NCBI RefSeq assembly: GCF_036248255.1
Contig: NZ_CP109178.1
Coordinates: forward strand, 2,604,001 to 2,668,000
Source: Streptomyces sp. NBC_01717
GTDB taxonomy: Bacteria; Actinomycetota; Actinomycetes; Streptomycetales; Streptomycetaceae
Length of the DNA: 64,000 nt
Direction: 5' to 3'
Shown: piece by piece, positions 45,435 to 52,878 of the stretch
How positions within the stretch are numbered: the stretch's first letter is position 1
Layout of the letters: the number at the start of each line of letters is the position of its first letter
Made by a program: the position numbers and the translations under genes
Notes under the pieces: generated by a model
The model's input: only the letters and a program-made list of their open reading frames with translations
The model's database searches: none
What the model was told of the DNA's origin: nothing

Positions 45435-45547
45435 CTCCGCACTCTCCCCTCGCAGGCTCCCGAGGAGCCCCCTTCACCCATGCAGCGCGTCACGGCGTGC
45501 CCGAAGCATCCGTGAACGCGATGACAATACGGCCGTTTACACAGGCA

Positions 45548-45591
45548 GGGCGCCCGGCGCAGGGAATCTCTCATCCCTGTGCCGGGCGCCC
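45548..45591 (-). terminator. 18-bp terminator hairpin of the subtilisin gene
   Basis: Arms 45548-45565 and 45574-45591 pair at 17 of 18 positions, with one G-T pair, over an 8-base loop (ATCTCTCA). It is 33 bases past the subtilisin stop. This is one of the strongest hairpins in the window and should isolate the downstream regulator gene. Confidence 0.75.
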
Positions 45592-45623
45592 GGTACTGTC
45601 CGACGGACTTCCGGATCAGGACC

Positions 45624-48600
45624 TCACTTGAGGGCGTAAGCCCGGGTGATGGTCTGGACGGTGCGGCTGCCCGCAGAGTCCCAGACCTCGGTCTTGAGGG
45701 TCACGAAGCCATTGGTGTCGGCCAGCTTGGGGTGCCACAGCAGTGCCTGGAAGGAGTTGTCGTCCTTGCGCAGCATCGCGGCGGACTTCCAGGTGGCGCC
45801 GTCGTCGTAGGAGACGGAGACCTTGGCGCCGGCGACCGCCGTGGAGCCGGCCCAGCCCTTGGGGCGTCCCGCGTCCACGGTGAAGGTGTACGGCAGTCCG
45901 GCCCGTGCCTGGTTGAGCACGTTCAACGGCAGGTCGTAGTCGAGCAGGATCACGGGCATGGACTCACAGACCTTGGGCGTGGGGATGAACGCCGTGTCGC
46001 AGTCCTTGATGGCCATCGTGGTCGGTGCCGCCTGGCTGAAGTTCCACTCGGTGCGTATCTGGCGGCCCAGGGTGACGCCCGGGACGTCGGTGGTCAGCTT
46101 CTGGTCGAGGACGTACCGGTAGTCCGCCTTCTCCTGCGCCAGCTGACCGAAGCCGGTGATCGGCTGCCCGTTGAGGTAGTAACTCCAGGTTCCGGTCAGG
46201 CCCGACAGGGTGTGGGTGGGATCGTTGTCGGCACCGTTGCTGCCGGGCAGCTTCTGCCAGACGTCGGTGCGGCAGAACACACACGGCCCGAACTCGTACT
46301 GGGACAGGCGCATCGGCGCGTCGAACCAGCTCCGGGTGTAGGACTTGCCCGGGGTGAGGTAGGTGCCGCGGAGGCTGTTCATCCGCCAGGTCGAGGAGTT
46401 GAAGTTGGCCGACACGCTCGTCTGGTACGTCACCCCGGTGCCCGCGAGGAAGTAGTCGTCGCGGGTGGTGCCCTGGTAGAGGGGCTGGCCGACGGAGCCC
46501 GTGCTCACCTGTAGGGGACCCCAGACGTTCATGTTCTCGGCGCCCAGGCGCCGGGCGCCGTCGGAGTGGAACGTGTTGGTGACCTTGGCGAAGTCCTTGA
46601 CGTCGACGGTCTTGGCCAGGTCGGCGGGGATCCGGTCGTCGGTGAAGTGCGGGTTGTAGGTGTAGCGGGACTCCAGGACGCCCTTCAGCGCGATCCGGAC
46701 CTTGCCTTTGGCCACCAAGCCCTTGAGGGTTGCGGCGTTGTCGTACGTGGCGTGGGCGACCGGGATGGTCTGGCCGGCGGGGACGCCGCTGCCGCTCGGG
46801 CCTGGGTCGGCAGGGGCCACGATCATCGCGACGGCTCCGGCAGTCGCGGCCCTGGCGGCCTGGTCGTCGGCCTTGGTGACATCGGCCACGGAGACCAGAA
46901 CGGTCTTGCCCTTGACGTCGGCACCGGCGAAGTCCTGCTCGGCGCCGGCGCCCAGGTCGACCAGCTCGGTACGCTTGGTGCCCTCGAAGCGCTTCGCGTT
47001 CACCGAGGACTTCAGCGGGATGCTCACGTGCCCGGGGCCCGTCACCTCCAGCTGGACCAGCGGTTCGCGCCGGGCCAGGGAGGTCTCCAGGCGCAGCGCG
47101 CCGGTGGTGGCGCCGGCACTGGGGATGGCACCTTGCCTGGTGTCGGCGAGGTTGAGCAGGTTGCCGATGCCGACGAAGTCGGCGTGGCCGTTTGCGGTGC
47201 CGTCGTCACGGACGATGAACGTGGTCACCTGGCCGTTCTCCAGTGGCCGCTTCTCACCCTTGACCTTCACGCTGAGGTCGGTGGCGGTGGTGCCGTCGAC
47301 GGTGAAGGTCTGGTCCCGGTCACTCACTTCGATGTCGGGCACGGTGAACAGGTCGGCCGCGTAGGAGACAGCGCCCCCGGCGGGGTCAGCCGTGTAGAGC
47401 GAGCCTTCGATGGAGTACTTGCCGAGCGGTACCGACAGGGTGGCGGTGCCGTTGTCGTACATGGTCTGGGTCTGCCAGAAGTTGTTGTCCATCCCGTGCA
47501 GGGTGAACTTGAGCGCCTTGGGGGCCTTGCCGAAGCGGTCGGTGACCTTCAGCGTGACCTCGTGCTGCTCGACGGAGGTGACGAAGCCGAGCGCGGCGTG
47601 CACCGACTCGCCGCTGTCGGAGGTGGCGGTGACCGATCCGCCGTACTGACCGGCCTTCAGGCCGTTGTTGTCGAGCGTGACGGTGACCTCGGCGGTCCCG
47701 CCGGCCGGGACGGTGACCCGGCCGTCGGACAGGCCCGCTCCCGACAGCGACAGGGTCCCGGCCGGGACCGCGGTGCCGCTCGCGTCCTTGGCGGAAGCCA
47801 CCAGGGTCACCACGGTGTCGTTCGCGGCGTCGTTGTGCAGCGTCAGTGTGCGGCTGCGGGCGGGGTAAGTGCCCTTCTGCCAGGGTATGACGCGGAAGTC
47901 GGCGGTGCCGGACAGCTCCAGCGACGGGTCGAGGGCGGCGGGTATGTCGACCCGCCCGTAGCCCTGCTGGTAGACGGTCTGGTCGGCGGCGGCCTTGGCG
48001 TGCGCCGTCAGCGCCTCCTTGATGCGCTGCCCGGTCCAGTCGGGGTGGCGCTGCTTGAGGATCGCGGCGGAGCCGGCCACGTGCGGGGTGGCCATCGAGG
48101 TGCCGCTGGCCGCCGTGTAGTTGGCGTCCACGGGCGTGCCCATGGTGGTGCCGGCCGCGCGGGCGGCGACGATGTCCACGCCCGGGGCGGTGATCTCCGG
48201 CTTGATCGCCATGTCGCCGAGGCGCGGGCCACGACTGGAGAAGTCGGCGAGCGCATCGGACTTGTCGACGGCGCCGACGGTGAGGGCCGAGTCGGCGGCG
48301 CCGGGGGTGCCGAGGGTGCTCTCACCGGGGCCGGAGTTGCCGGCGGCGATGACGAACAGGACGTTCGAGGAGGCACTGAGCGAGTTGACCGCGTTGGTCA
48401 GGACGTCCTCGCCGGGGGCGTCAGGACCACCGAGGCTCATGCTGACGACGTCGGCGCCCTGCTCGACCGCCCACTCCATGCCGGCCAGGATGCTGGAGTC
48501 CGCTCCCTGGCCCGAGTTGGACAGGACCTTGCCGACCAGCAGGTCGGCGCCGGGGGCGACACCCTTGTACCTGCCGTCGGAGTTGGCGCCGCTGCCCGCG

Positions 48601-49484
48601 ATGGTGGACGCGACATGGGTGCCGTGGCCGTGACCGTCCTGGACCGTCTGGCCGTTGACGAAGCTCTGGCTCCCGACGATCTCGGACTTGATGTCGGCGT
48701 TGTTCAGGTCGGCCCCGGTGTCCAGCACGGCGACCTTCACGCCCTTGCCGTCGTAGCCCTCGGCCCAGGCCTCCGGGGCGCCGATCTGCGGCACGCTCTT
48801 GTCCAGTGAGACCTTCGCCTTGCCGTCGTACCACAGCTTGCTCACCCCGGCGGTGCCGGGCGTGACCGCTTTCCCGGCGCTCCTGGTGAGCGAGCGGGTG
48901 GGCTTGACGGCCTGCCAGAAGCCCTTCGCGCTGTGCTTGTGGACGCGCAGAGCGGACAGCCCGAGCCGGGGCATGACGCCCCCGCTGTCGCTGCCCGGCA
49001 GATCCTCGGTCTTCTCCTTGAGCGAGGCGGCGGCCGGCTTCCCCTGGAAGTCGACGATGGCGGGGACCTCGTCGGTCTTCGCGTCGCCGTAGCCGTCCCT
49101 GACCATCCGGCTGATGTTGAACAGCTCGCCGTCCACCGTGCTGGAGGCGAGGGCGGCCATGGCGTCCTCGGGGTAGACGTACAGGTCGCCGTTCTGCCCA
49201 CTGGCGGTCTGGAACGTCTTGGACGTTCCCCCACCGGAGACGATGTTCACCGACTGCTTGCCGTCCGGCCCGGTGGTCAGCGCGACCTTGTCCCCGGTGA
49301 CCAGGGTCAGTGTCGAGGTGGTCGACCCGTTCCGGTGCGTGGACGGTGCGCCCGAGGCGCTCGGGCCGGTCGACGGCGGGGCGGCTGCTGCCGCCCAGGG
49401 CTGGCTTGTCAGCGACAGGACGACCGCCACTGCCGCCCCGCCGACGACAGCTGTACGCCGTCGTCTCGCGCGGGTTGTACGCAT
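45624..49484 (-). CDS. Large secreted subtilisin-like serine peptidase (S8)
   Basis: From ATG 49484-49482 (GGAAGGA upstream) the product has 1286 residues. A signal peptide (TAVVGGAAVAVVLSLTSQPWAAAAA) is followed by an inhibitor-like propeptide (about 50-220). The catalytic S8 domain (about 235-510) has D255 (VAVLDTG), H287 (GHGTHVAS), N383 (AAGNSG) and S463 (GTSMATPHVAG). A C-terminal region of about 750 residues carries beta-sandwich modules and a PA-like segment (GKTVLVSVADVTKADDQAARAATAGAVAMIV in pieces near 880-930). It is an extracellular protease with probable substrate-recognition modules. Confidence 0.95.
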   Translation of the reverse strand: MRTTRARRRRTAVVGGAAVAVVLSLTSQPWAAAAAPPSTGPSASGAPSTHRNGSTTSTLTLVTGDKVALTTGPDGKQSVNIVSGGGTSKTFQTASGQNGDLYVYPEDAMAALASSTVDGELFNISRMVRDGYGDAKTDEVPAIVDFQGKPAAASLKEKTEDLPGSDSGGVMPRLGLSALRVHKHSAKGFWQAVKPTRSLTRSAGKAVTPGTAGVSKLWYDGKAKVSLDKSVPQIGAPEAWAEGYDGKGVKVAVLDTGADLNNADIKSEIVGSQSFVNGQTVQDGHGHGTHVASTIAGSGANSDGRYKGVAPGADLLVGKVLSNSGQGADSSILAGMEWAVEQGADVVSMSLGGPDAPGEDVLTNAVNSLSASSNVLFVIAAGNSGPGESTLGTPGAADSALTVGAVDKSDALADFSSRGPRLGDMAIKPEITAPGVDIVAARAAGTTMGTPVDANYTAASGTSMATPHVAGSAAILKQRHPDWTGQRIKEALTAHAKAAADQTVYQQGYGRVDIPAALDPSLELSGTADFRVIPWQKGTYPARSRTLTLHNDAANDTVVTLVASAKDASGTAVPAGTLSLSGAGLSDGRVTVPAGGTAEVTVTLDNNGLKAGQYGGSVTATSDSGESVHAALGFVTSVEQHEVTLKVTDRFGKAPKALKFTLHGMDNNFWQTQTMYDNGTATLSVPLGKYSIEGSLYTADPAGGAVSYAADLFTVPDIEVSDRDQTFTVDGTTATDLSVKVKGEKRPLENGQVTTFIVRDDGTANGHADFVGIGNLLNLADTRQGAIPSAGATTGALRLETSLARREPLVQLEVTGPGHVSIPLKSSVNAKRFEGTKRTELVDLGAGAEQDFAGADVKGKTVLVSVADVTKADDQAARAATAGAVAMIVAPADPGPSGSGVPAGQTIPVAHATYDNAATLKGLVAKGKVRIALKGVLESRYTYNPHFTDDRIPADLAKTVDVKDFAKVTNTFHSDGARRLGAENMNVWGPLQVSTGSVGQPLYQGTTRDDYFLAGTGVTYQTSVSANFNSSTWRMNSLRGTYLTPGKSYTRSWFDAPMRLSQYEFGPCVFCRTDVWQKLPGSNGADNDPTHTLSGLTGTWSYYLNGQPITGFGQLAQEKADYRYVLDQKLTTDVPGVTLGRQIRTEWNFSQAAPTTMAIKDCDTAFIPTPKVCESMPVILLDYDLPLNVLNQARAGLPYTFTVDAGRPKGWAGSTAVAGAKVSVSYDDGATWKSAAMLRKDDNSFQALLWHPKLADTNGFVTLKTEVWDSAGSRTVQTITRAYALK

Positions 49485-49699
49485 CAGGATTCCTTCCGCA
49501 GGCTGAACGGGCATGCGCGCCAACGGAACTGATGCTCGGTCGGGCCATGGTCGACCGACCGGACGTCCGGATGATGCCGCGCCCGCCGGAACCTAGTTGC
49601 GTGTAGACCGCAGGATCCAGAGGCGAAGTGGCGGCTCTGTGCCAGATGGCGCCTTGTCGCCACACAGGGCCGTTCGCGTGGCAGCTCCACAACCACGAA

Positions 49700-49731
49700 G
49701 GGGCCCGACGGCCTTCACGGCCGCGGGCCCC
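49700..49731 (-). terminator. Terminator of the acidic hypothetical gene
   Basis: GGGGCCCG, a bulged A and CGGCC (49700-49713) pair with GGCCGCGGGCCCC (49719-49731) over a TTCAC loop. The 13-bp stem lies 39 bases past the stop of the gene at 49770-50300. Confidence 0.7.
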
Positions 49732-49769
49732 GCCCCCTTGCCGCTGCCGACGGGCAGGGCTGTCGTCGG

Positions 49770-50300
49770 CTACTCCTCGAAATAGGCGTCCAGTACGGCG
49801 TCGAGTTCGTCCGCCCATTCCTTGAGGCTGCTCCTGGCTGCCGCCTCGACTTCGGCATTGAACCAGCGGTTGGTCGACATATGGACGGTGACGGTGAACC
49901 GGCGCCCGAACCGGGGCGACTTCACCTCGACCGCACCGATTTCGTCCCAGCGGAAATCGGCCTCCTGATCGTCCAGCGTGAACCGGATGCCATCACGGTC
50001 CGCGGTGATCGAACCCCGGCGGTCGCTGACCTCGAATACAGGTCCGTCCGCTGCCTTCTCGTCCTCCTCTCCCCCCTTCTCGCCGTCCGTCGCGTCCAGC
50101 GCGTCCTGCGCGCCGGAAGCGGCAGCCTCTACGGCGGCCAGGTCGTCGGGGGCGGCGTCCTCGGGCGCCTGCTCCTCGGTCTTCCCCTGGTCCGCGTCAG
50201 GCGTCCCCGCGGGGCGGGGGGCCGTGAGACCAGGGATGTACGCCGGGTCTGTCCCTGCGGCGTACGCGGGCTGAGTGTTCGGATCTATGCGCTGCTCCAC
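49770..50300 (-). CDS. Conserved hypothetical acidic protein
   Basis: From GTG 50300-50298 the product has 176 residues. The N-terminal 85 residues are Pro/Ala/Asp/Glu-rich and disordered (e.g. DATDGEKGGEEDEKAADGP). The C-terminal part is a compact strand-rich domain: FEVSDRRGSITADRDGIRF, FRWDEIGAVEVKSPRFGRRFTVTVHM and a final helix ending LDAYFEE. The pattern WDEIGAVE is seen in small PH-like domains of Streptomyces hypothetical proteins. Function is unknown. There is no signal peptide. Confidence 0.75.
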   Translation of the reverse strand: MEQRIDPNTQPAYAAGTDPAYIPGLTAPRPAGTPDADQGKTEEQAPEDAAPDDLAAVEAAASGAQDALDATDGEKGGEEDEKAADGPVFEVSDRRGSITADRDGIRFTLDDQEADFRWDEIGAVEVKSPRFGRRFTVTVHMSTNRWFNAEVEAAARSSLKEWADELDAVLDAYFEE

Positions 50301-50513
50301 GGCGGGCAGTATGGCCGACGAACCTGTACGAGACCAGCAAGCGCCGGACGGAGCCGTCGGTGCCGCGCACGCCGGCATGCCCCCGGGCGAGCGCGGACCT
50401 CGTCGCACGGGACACAGGGGCCCGGCCGACATCGGCGGTCCGCGCACCGACACGACGGTCAACACCACTGGTCACAGAGAGATCTGACCCGGCATTCACC
50501 CCCTCGCCGAGAA

Positions 50514-50542
50514 GGGGCGGACACGGCATCCGTGCCCGCCCC
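50514..50542 (-). terminator. Hairpin downstream of the sigma-factor operon
   Basis: GGGGCGG-A-CACGG (50514-50526) pairs with CCGTG-C-CCGCCCC (50530-50542) over the loop CAT, with one mismatch. It is 133 bases past the stop of the cupin-like gene. Confidence 0.5.
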
Positions 50543-50549
50543 CACATGT

Positions 50550-50569
50550 CACCGACCGATCATTCGGTG
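50550..50569. promoter_or_regulatory. Orphan TetR-type dyad
   Basis: CACCGA (50550-50555), an 8-base centre and TCGGTG (50564-50569) form a perfect dyad of the kind TetR-family repressors bind. No TetR gene is adjacent, so it may serve a distant regulator or be accidental. Confidence 0.3.
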
Positions 50570-50674
50570 GAATTGACGACCGCAGCCGCGGCGAGCTGGG
50601 AAGCGCATCGCCGCGGTCGCCGAGCGCGACGGACAGGACCCCGACCCGATGCCGGGCCTGCGACGACCCCGATG

Positions 50675-50983
50675 TCATTCATGCTGTTCATGTCGTTCCT
50701 CCATCATTCGGTAACTGGCGTACGGGTGTGTTGACTGGCCTGCGACGGTCCTGGCTCTGGGGGTGACGATGCGCACCCTCGCCGTGCGACGGCCGGGGTT
50801 CCGCAGGGCGCGGACGCCGGTACCGCGGAGCCAGAACCCGGCGTCGCGTCCAAGGACTGGCCCGGGCTCGCCGTCGTGCAGCTCCAGCTGCACCCGCCCG
50901 CGGGTGACGACGCCGAACGCGTCGCACCATTCCGCCGCGACCACCGCGACACGCGCGCCACCGCGCAGCGTGAGCGTCCACAC
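50675..50983 (-). CDS. Small cupin-like protein, partner of the adjacent sigma factor
   Basis: From GTG 50983-50981 (GGAG eight bases upstream) the product has 102 residues. It begins WTLTLRGGARVAVVAAEWCDAFGVVTRGRVQLELHDGEP, a small all-beta fold resembling the cupin half of AraC-type sensor proteins. It lacks the usual metal-binding His residues and ends in a polar tail with two Met. It follows the ECF sigma gene by 5 bases, so it may modulate the sigma factor. This role is inference. Confidence 0.6.
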   Translation of the reverse strand: MWTLTLRGGARVAVVAAEWCDAFGVVTRGRVQLELHDGEPGPVLGRDAGFWLRGTGVRALRNPGRRTARVRIVTPRARTVAGQSTHPYASYRMMEERHEQHE

Positions 50984-50988
50984 CGGGA

Positions 50989-51987
50989 CTACTCCGTGCC
51001 GTCCGCCGGCAGGCGCTCCGGCAGCCCGAGCCGCGGGAACTGGTCGTCGTGGAACGTGACGATCTCGGTGATCGCCCCGCCGGTGACGCGCAGGACGTCG
51101 ATCGTCAGCGGCAGGTACGCGCCCTCCCGCTTCCGCCAGAGGTAGAAGGCGGCGGCGGGCTGGCGGTTTACGGAGGTGAGGACGGCGCGCAGGCCCTTCA
51201 TGCCCTCGAAGCCGCTCTCGACCCAGTCGTTCACCACCGCGTCGCGGCCGACGTACAGGCCCGGCGTGGGCGGCATCGAGCAGCGGACGTCGTCCCGCAG
51301 CAGTGCGGCGAGCCCGTCGACGTCCGTGGCCACGCTGGCGTCGGTATAGCGGCGCACCAGCTCGCGCGTCCCGGCGTCCTGTTCGCCGCCGGTCCAGTCC
51401 TGCCGCTCGGCAGGCAGGTGCTCCCGCATGCCGGCGCGGGCCCGCTGCAGCGCGCTGTTCACGGAGTTGACGGAGTCCCCGAGGAGCTCCGCGACGTCCT
51501 TCGCCGGCCAGCCGAGCACGTCCCGCAGGATCAGCACGGCCCGCGGGCGCGGTGCGAGGTGCTGGACTGCGACCAGGTACGCCAGCTCGATCGTCTCCCG
51601 CGCGACGGCGACGGTCTCCGGCTTGTCCGCGTCGCCTGCGGGCAGCTCGTCGAGCAGCCGGTCCGGGTAGGGCTGCAGCCACAGCACCTCGCCGCCGGTC
51701 GCAGGCTCCGGACGGCACTTGGCAAGCAGGTCCAGGCAGGCGTTGGTGGCGATCCGGTACAGCCAGGCCCGGAACGTCGACCGCCCCTCGAAGGTCTCCC
51801 GCCGCCGCCAGGCACGGAGGAACGTCTCCTGCACGGTGTCCTCGGCGTCCTCGAACGACCCGAGCATCCGGTAGCAGTGCACGTGCAGCTCCCGCCGGTG
51901 CCGCTCCGCCAGCCCCGAGAACGCCGGCTCGTCGACCTCGCCCAGCCCGCTCACGCCCAGCTCCTCCAGCCGCGTGTCCGCACTCAT
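50989..51987 (-). CDS. ECF-type RNA polymerase sigma factor with C-terminal SnoaL-like domain
   Basis: From ATG 51987-51985 (GGAAGG eight bases upstream) the product has 332 residues. Region 2 is HRRELHVHCYRMLGSFEDAEDTVQETFLRAWRRRETFEGRSTFRAWLYRIATNACLD, given here as a run of family segments. Region 4 is LAPRPRAVLILRDVLGWPAKDVAELLGDSVNSVNSALQRAR. Residues about 205-332 form a SnoaL/NTF2-like domain (RRYTDASVATDVDGLAALL, CSMPPTPGLYVGRDAV). This matches the SigX5-type family (TIGR02960) in which the C-terminal domain tunes activity in place of a separate anti-sigma factor. Confidence 0.9.
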   Translation of the reverse strand: MSADTRLEELGVSGLGEVDEPAFSGLAERHRRELHVHCYRMLGSFEDAEDTVQETFLRAWRRRETFEGRSTFRAWLYRIATNACLDLLAKCRPEPATGGEVLWLQPYPDRLLDELPAGDADKPETVAVARETIELAYLVAVQHLAPRPRAVLILRDVLGWPAKDVAELLGDSVNSVNSALQRARAGMREHLPAERQDWTGGEQDAGTRELVRRYTDASVATDVDGLAALLRDDVRCSMPPTPGLYVGRDAVVNDWVESGFEGMKGLRAVLTSVNRQPAAAFYLWRKREGAYLPLTIDVLRVTGGAITEIVTFHDDQFPRLGLPERLPADGTE

Positions 51988-52089
51988 CACGTCATCCTTC
52001 CGCCTCGTCGTGTCCCGTCGTAGGTGTGACGGGTGCGGGCGTGAAAACTCATCACCAGGTCGGTCGGCATGGCTGAGCGTTCCTCATCC

Positions 52090-52610
52090 TTATCCTTGGT
52101 AGGCCGGGTTTTCGACGTGGTGGAGAACGAGGATCGCCTGGACCATTGCGGTCGTCCGGGACGGGCTGCAGCGCAGCTTGGTCAGGACTTTCCAGGTCTT
52201 GAGGGTGGCGACGGCGCGTTCGCCGCGGCGGCGGATCCGGGCGTGGGCCTTGTTTCAAGGCCTTCTGCCGGCGCGGCAGCTTCGGCCGGTGGCGGTGCCG
52301 CCTGAACGGGATACGCACGGAACCGCCGGCGCCTTGATACGCCTTGTCCGCGAAGGTCATCACGTCAGCGTTGGTCACCGCGGCGACGATGCCGTGGGTT
52401 CGCGCAGCAGTCAGGTCGTGTGCCGAGCCGGGAAGTGCCGCCGACGCCCAGACGAGGCGTCCGGCCGCATCCGCGATTACCTGCACGCTCATTCCCTGCC
52501 GTCGGTGCTTTCCGGAGTAGTACGGCTTCTGATCGTGCACGCGGTCGATCGGGATCAGCGTGCCGTCGAGGATGACGTAGGCCAGCAGCCGGAGCCGATT
52601 CGTTCTTCGC
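52090..52610 (-). pseudogene. IS5-type DDE transposase remnant, truncated and frameshifted
   Basis: One frame encodes YVILDGTLIPIDRVHDQKPYYSGKHRRQG, the DGT with first Asp of the DDE triad, then VWASAALPGSAHDLTAARTHG and FADKAYQGAG (second Asp). Near 52255 a one-base shift is needed to continue into ARIRRRGERAVATLKTWKVL and the C-terminus HHVENPAYQG, ending at TAA 52092-52090. Upstream of about 52610 the frame is closed by a stop and the N-terminal HTH region is missing. No inverted repeats were identified. The element is therefore immobile. Confidence 0.7.
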
Positions 52611-52878
52611 GATCAGTGATTTCTGGTGGGCGGTCTCCACCCCGAACCACACGCCGACCGCATTCGTCCGCTTCTTGCATGCGACATCGGCGGTCGCGAC
52701 CTTCATTTCCTCCGGTACGGGCGTCCTCCCCGGACAAGTCGATTCGCCTGCCGGCGATCGCGACGATCAGCACCATAAGTCGCGACAAAGCGGAAAGCTC
52801 AACCGCCCATCCGACACCAAATCGGGAATTTTTCTCGCTCGGTATCTCCTGCCATCGCGAGATGGCGCATCAACACCG
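52611..52878. other. Intergenic remnant DNA next to the transposase fragment
   Basis: No gene is supported. A short frame (52706 leftwards, starting MKVATADVACKKRTNAVG) has no recognisable similarity. Base composition falls at 52800-52830 (a run of AATTTTTC), unusual here, suggesting foreign or decayed sequence around the insertion remnant. A small GCCATC/GATGGC hairpin at 52851-52866 lies just past the next gene's stop. Confidence 0.4.
52851..52866 (-). terminator. Small hairpin downstream of the PP2C phosphatase gene
   Basis: GCCATC and GATGGC pair over the tetraloop GCGA, 12 bases past the stop at 52879. An A-rich stretch follows on the minus strand. Weak but well placed. Confidence 0.35.

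Larger units (their letters stand above)
50301..50674. other. Intergenic region with hairpin and orphan operator (374 bp)
   Basis: It contains a 12-bp hairpin with one mismatch (50514-50542) and the dyad CACCGA-N8-TCGGTG (50550-50569). No gene is supported in either strand. The hairpin may end transcription of the sigma/cupin operon whose last stop is at 50675. Confidence 0.5.

Noticed and set aside
52365..52706. Small minus-strand frame beginning MKVATADVACKKRTN as a gene upstream of the transposase
   Set aside because: No recognisable family, overlaps the transposase frame and lies in decayed sequence; kept only as intergenic remark.
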